A stretch of DNA of 64,000 nt from Balneolaceae bacterium (lineage in GTDB: Bacteria; Bacteroidota; Rhodothermia; Balneolales; Balneolaceae), in contig JAXHMM010000017.1 in assembly GCA_034521445.1 (NCBI GenBank), positions 1 to 64,000 on the forward strand, read 5' to 3'. Numbering within the stretch: the stretch's first letter is position 1; every line of letters starts with the position of its first letter. Both the position numbers and the translations under genes were made by a program. Positions 63,262 through 64,000 of the stretch are shown here, in pieces. Below the pieces are notes generated by a model. It saw only the letters and a list, made by a program, of their open reading frames with translations. It did not search any database and had not been told where the DNA came from.

Positions 63262-64000
63262 TACATGGATGACTGCATCTCCTCTGCAGTCTGGATGACC
63301 TGCTCCCAGACGCGGAAGACGTTGCCGGAGCATATTTTTTCGATTTCCTCCTCGGTGTAGCCGCGCTCCAGCAGTTCGGCGATCAGGTTGGGAAGTCCGG
63401 CCGGCGACTTGAGACCCTCCGGAAGGGTGTTGCCCACCCCGTCCCAGTCCGAACCGAGTCCCACATAGTCAACGCCTGCCAGCTCCACCACGTGGTCGAT
63501 GTGATTGGCCACCATCTCCACGTCGCTGAACTGGTAGTTCTCGTTGTAGTACTGCTGGGCCCACTGGCGCCCCTCATCGCTGGAGCGGTCGAGTCCCATA
63601 GCCTCCAGGGAGTCGGAGATGGCTTGCTGCACGCGGTCGCCGCTGTTGGCGGACGCGCTGTCCAGGAAGGCGGAACCGAAGTTGATCATGATCACACCGC
63701 CGTTTTCGGGCAGGTGCGCGATGAGCGAGTCACCCATGTTACGCTCAAAGCCCGGGGTGAAGTGGCGGGCGGAGGAGTGGGAGGCGATCACGGGGGCCTC
63801 GGTTACCTCCATGACGTCCCAGAAGGTTTCGTCGGTGATGTGGGAGACGTCCACCATGATGCCCAGTCGGTTCATTTCACGCACCACCTCGCGGCCGTAG
63901 TCGCTCAGCCCGTCGTGGGTGTCCTCGGAATCGTCGTAGGAGGAGTCGCCGATCAGGTTGTCCTCTCCGTGCGTAAGGGTGATGTAGCGGATGCCGCGAT
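63261..64000 (-). CDS. Membrane dipeptidase, peptidase family M19 (N-terminus outside window)
   Basis: Only the C-terminal part is present. It shows RGIRYITLTHGEDNLIGDSS, the zinc-ligand region VDVSHITDETFWDV, VIASHSSARHFTPGFERNM with its conserved His residues, and the end YVGLGSDWDGVG with ELLERGYTEEEIEKICSGNVFRV, all diagnostic of renal-dipeptidase-type M19 enzymes. These cleave dipeptides, including those with a C-terminal D-residue, which suits its coupling to a D-amino-acid enzyme downstream. Confidence 0.9.
   Translation of the reverse strand, partial: RGIRYITLTHGEDNLIGDSSYDDSEDTHDGLSDYGREVVREMNRLGIMVDVSHITDETFWDVMEVTEAPVIASHSSARHFTPGFERNMGDSLIAHLPENGGVIMINFGSAFLDSASANSGDRVQQAISDSLEAMGLDRSSDEGRQWAQQYYNENYQFSDVEMVANHIDHVVELAGVDYVGLGSDWDGVGNTLPEGLKSPAGLPNLIAELLERGYTEEEIEKICSGNVFRVWEQVIQTAEEMQSSM

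Overview
The window looks like a chromosomal segment of a Gram-negative bacterium of the FCB group, most likely Balneolota/Rhodothermota; this is an inference from gene content. Supporting points are sortilin-type Asp-box propellers and 6-bladed propellers, a fused E1 alpha-beta 2-oxoacid dehydrogenase, lipoprotein signal peptides, a rimP-nusA-infB-rbfA-truB-ribF-rpsO-pnp run, and RecBCD. Most of the DNA is GC-rich, but about 20.4-30.7 kb is visibly richer in A+T. I found no rRNA, tRNA, CRISPR array, transposase or integrase.

Layout. 0-2.85 kb (-): an Asp-box propeller protein. 3-12.6 kb (+): the transcription/translation run rimP, nusA, infB, rbfA, truB, ribF, rpsO, pnp, followed by an M16 peptidase. 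14-15.2 kb (-): a 6-bladed propeller protein. 15.4-19.2 kb (+): argF-argG-argH behind a sigma70-like promoter and what reads as a complete arginine-sensing attenuator. 19.4-20.2 kb: three tandem small membrane proteins. 20.4-30.7 kb: a copper-resistance island with copA-copB-mgtC, a CopRS-type two-component system, a SHOCT/Met-rich/methyltransferase operon and a CPH-type copper ATPase. Three minus-strand promoters in it share the same direct-repeat operator. 30.8-34.6 kb: a second metal cluster (DUF2231 protein, a GDCC Cys-rich protein, a P1B ATPase with an altered CPC motif). 34.7-38.3 kb: asnS, holA, an ECF sigma factor and a small partner. 38.3-40.3 kb (-): fused E1. 40.6-44.4 kb: a polyamine operon (speD, pyruvoyl arginine decarboxylase, speE) and a cation/proton antiporter. 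44.5-53.2 kb: recC-recB-recD. 53.3-64 kb: FKBP lipoprotein, DEAD-box helicase, PlsC, a BNR lipoprotein, DinB, a metallopeptidase-like protein, a SUI1 protein, a SulP transporter, a D-threonine-aldolase-like enzyme and an M19 dipeptidase cut by the window edge.

The most exciting object is the argF leader (15381-15588). A 21-codon reading frame with four consecutive arginine codons overlaps mutually exclusive pause, antiterminator and terminator hairpins. A perfect 14-bp inverted repeat also pairs the leader frame with the argF start codon. Together these suggest arginine-responsive attenuation at both transcription and translation, driven by one stalled ribosome.

Other notable structure: GACTTNNN octamer arrays abut the start codons of two genes, and the same octamer in antisense orientation builds the acidic linker of InfB. 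Single-base frameshifts cluster in 0-12.4 kb and 46.5-49.4 kb, mostly in essential genes. They look like sequence errors rather than pseudogenes, and one compensated pair hides inside recB.
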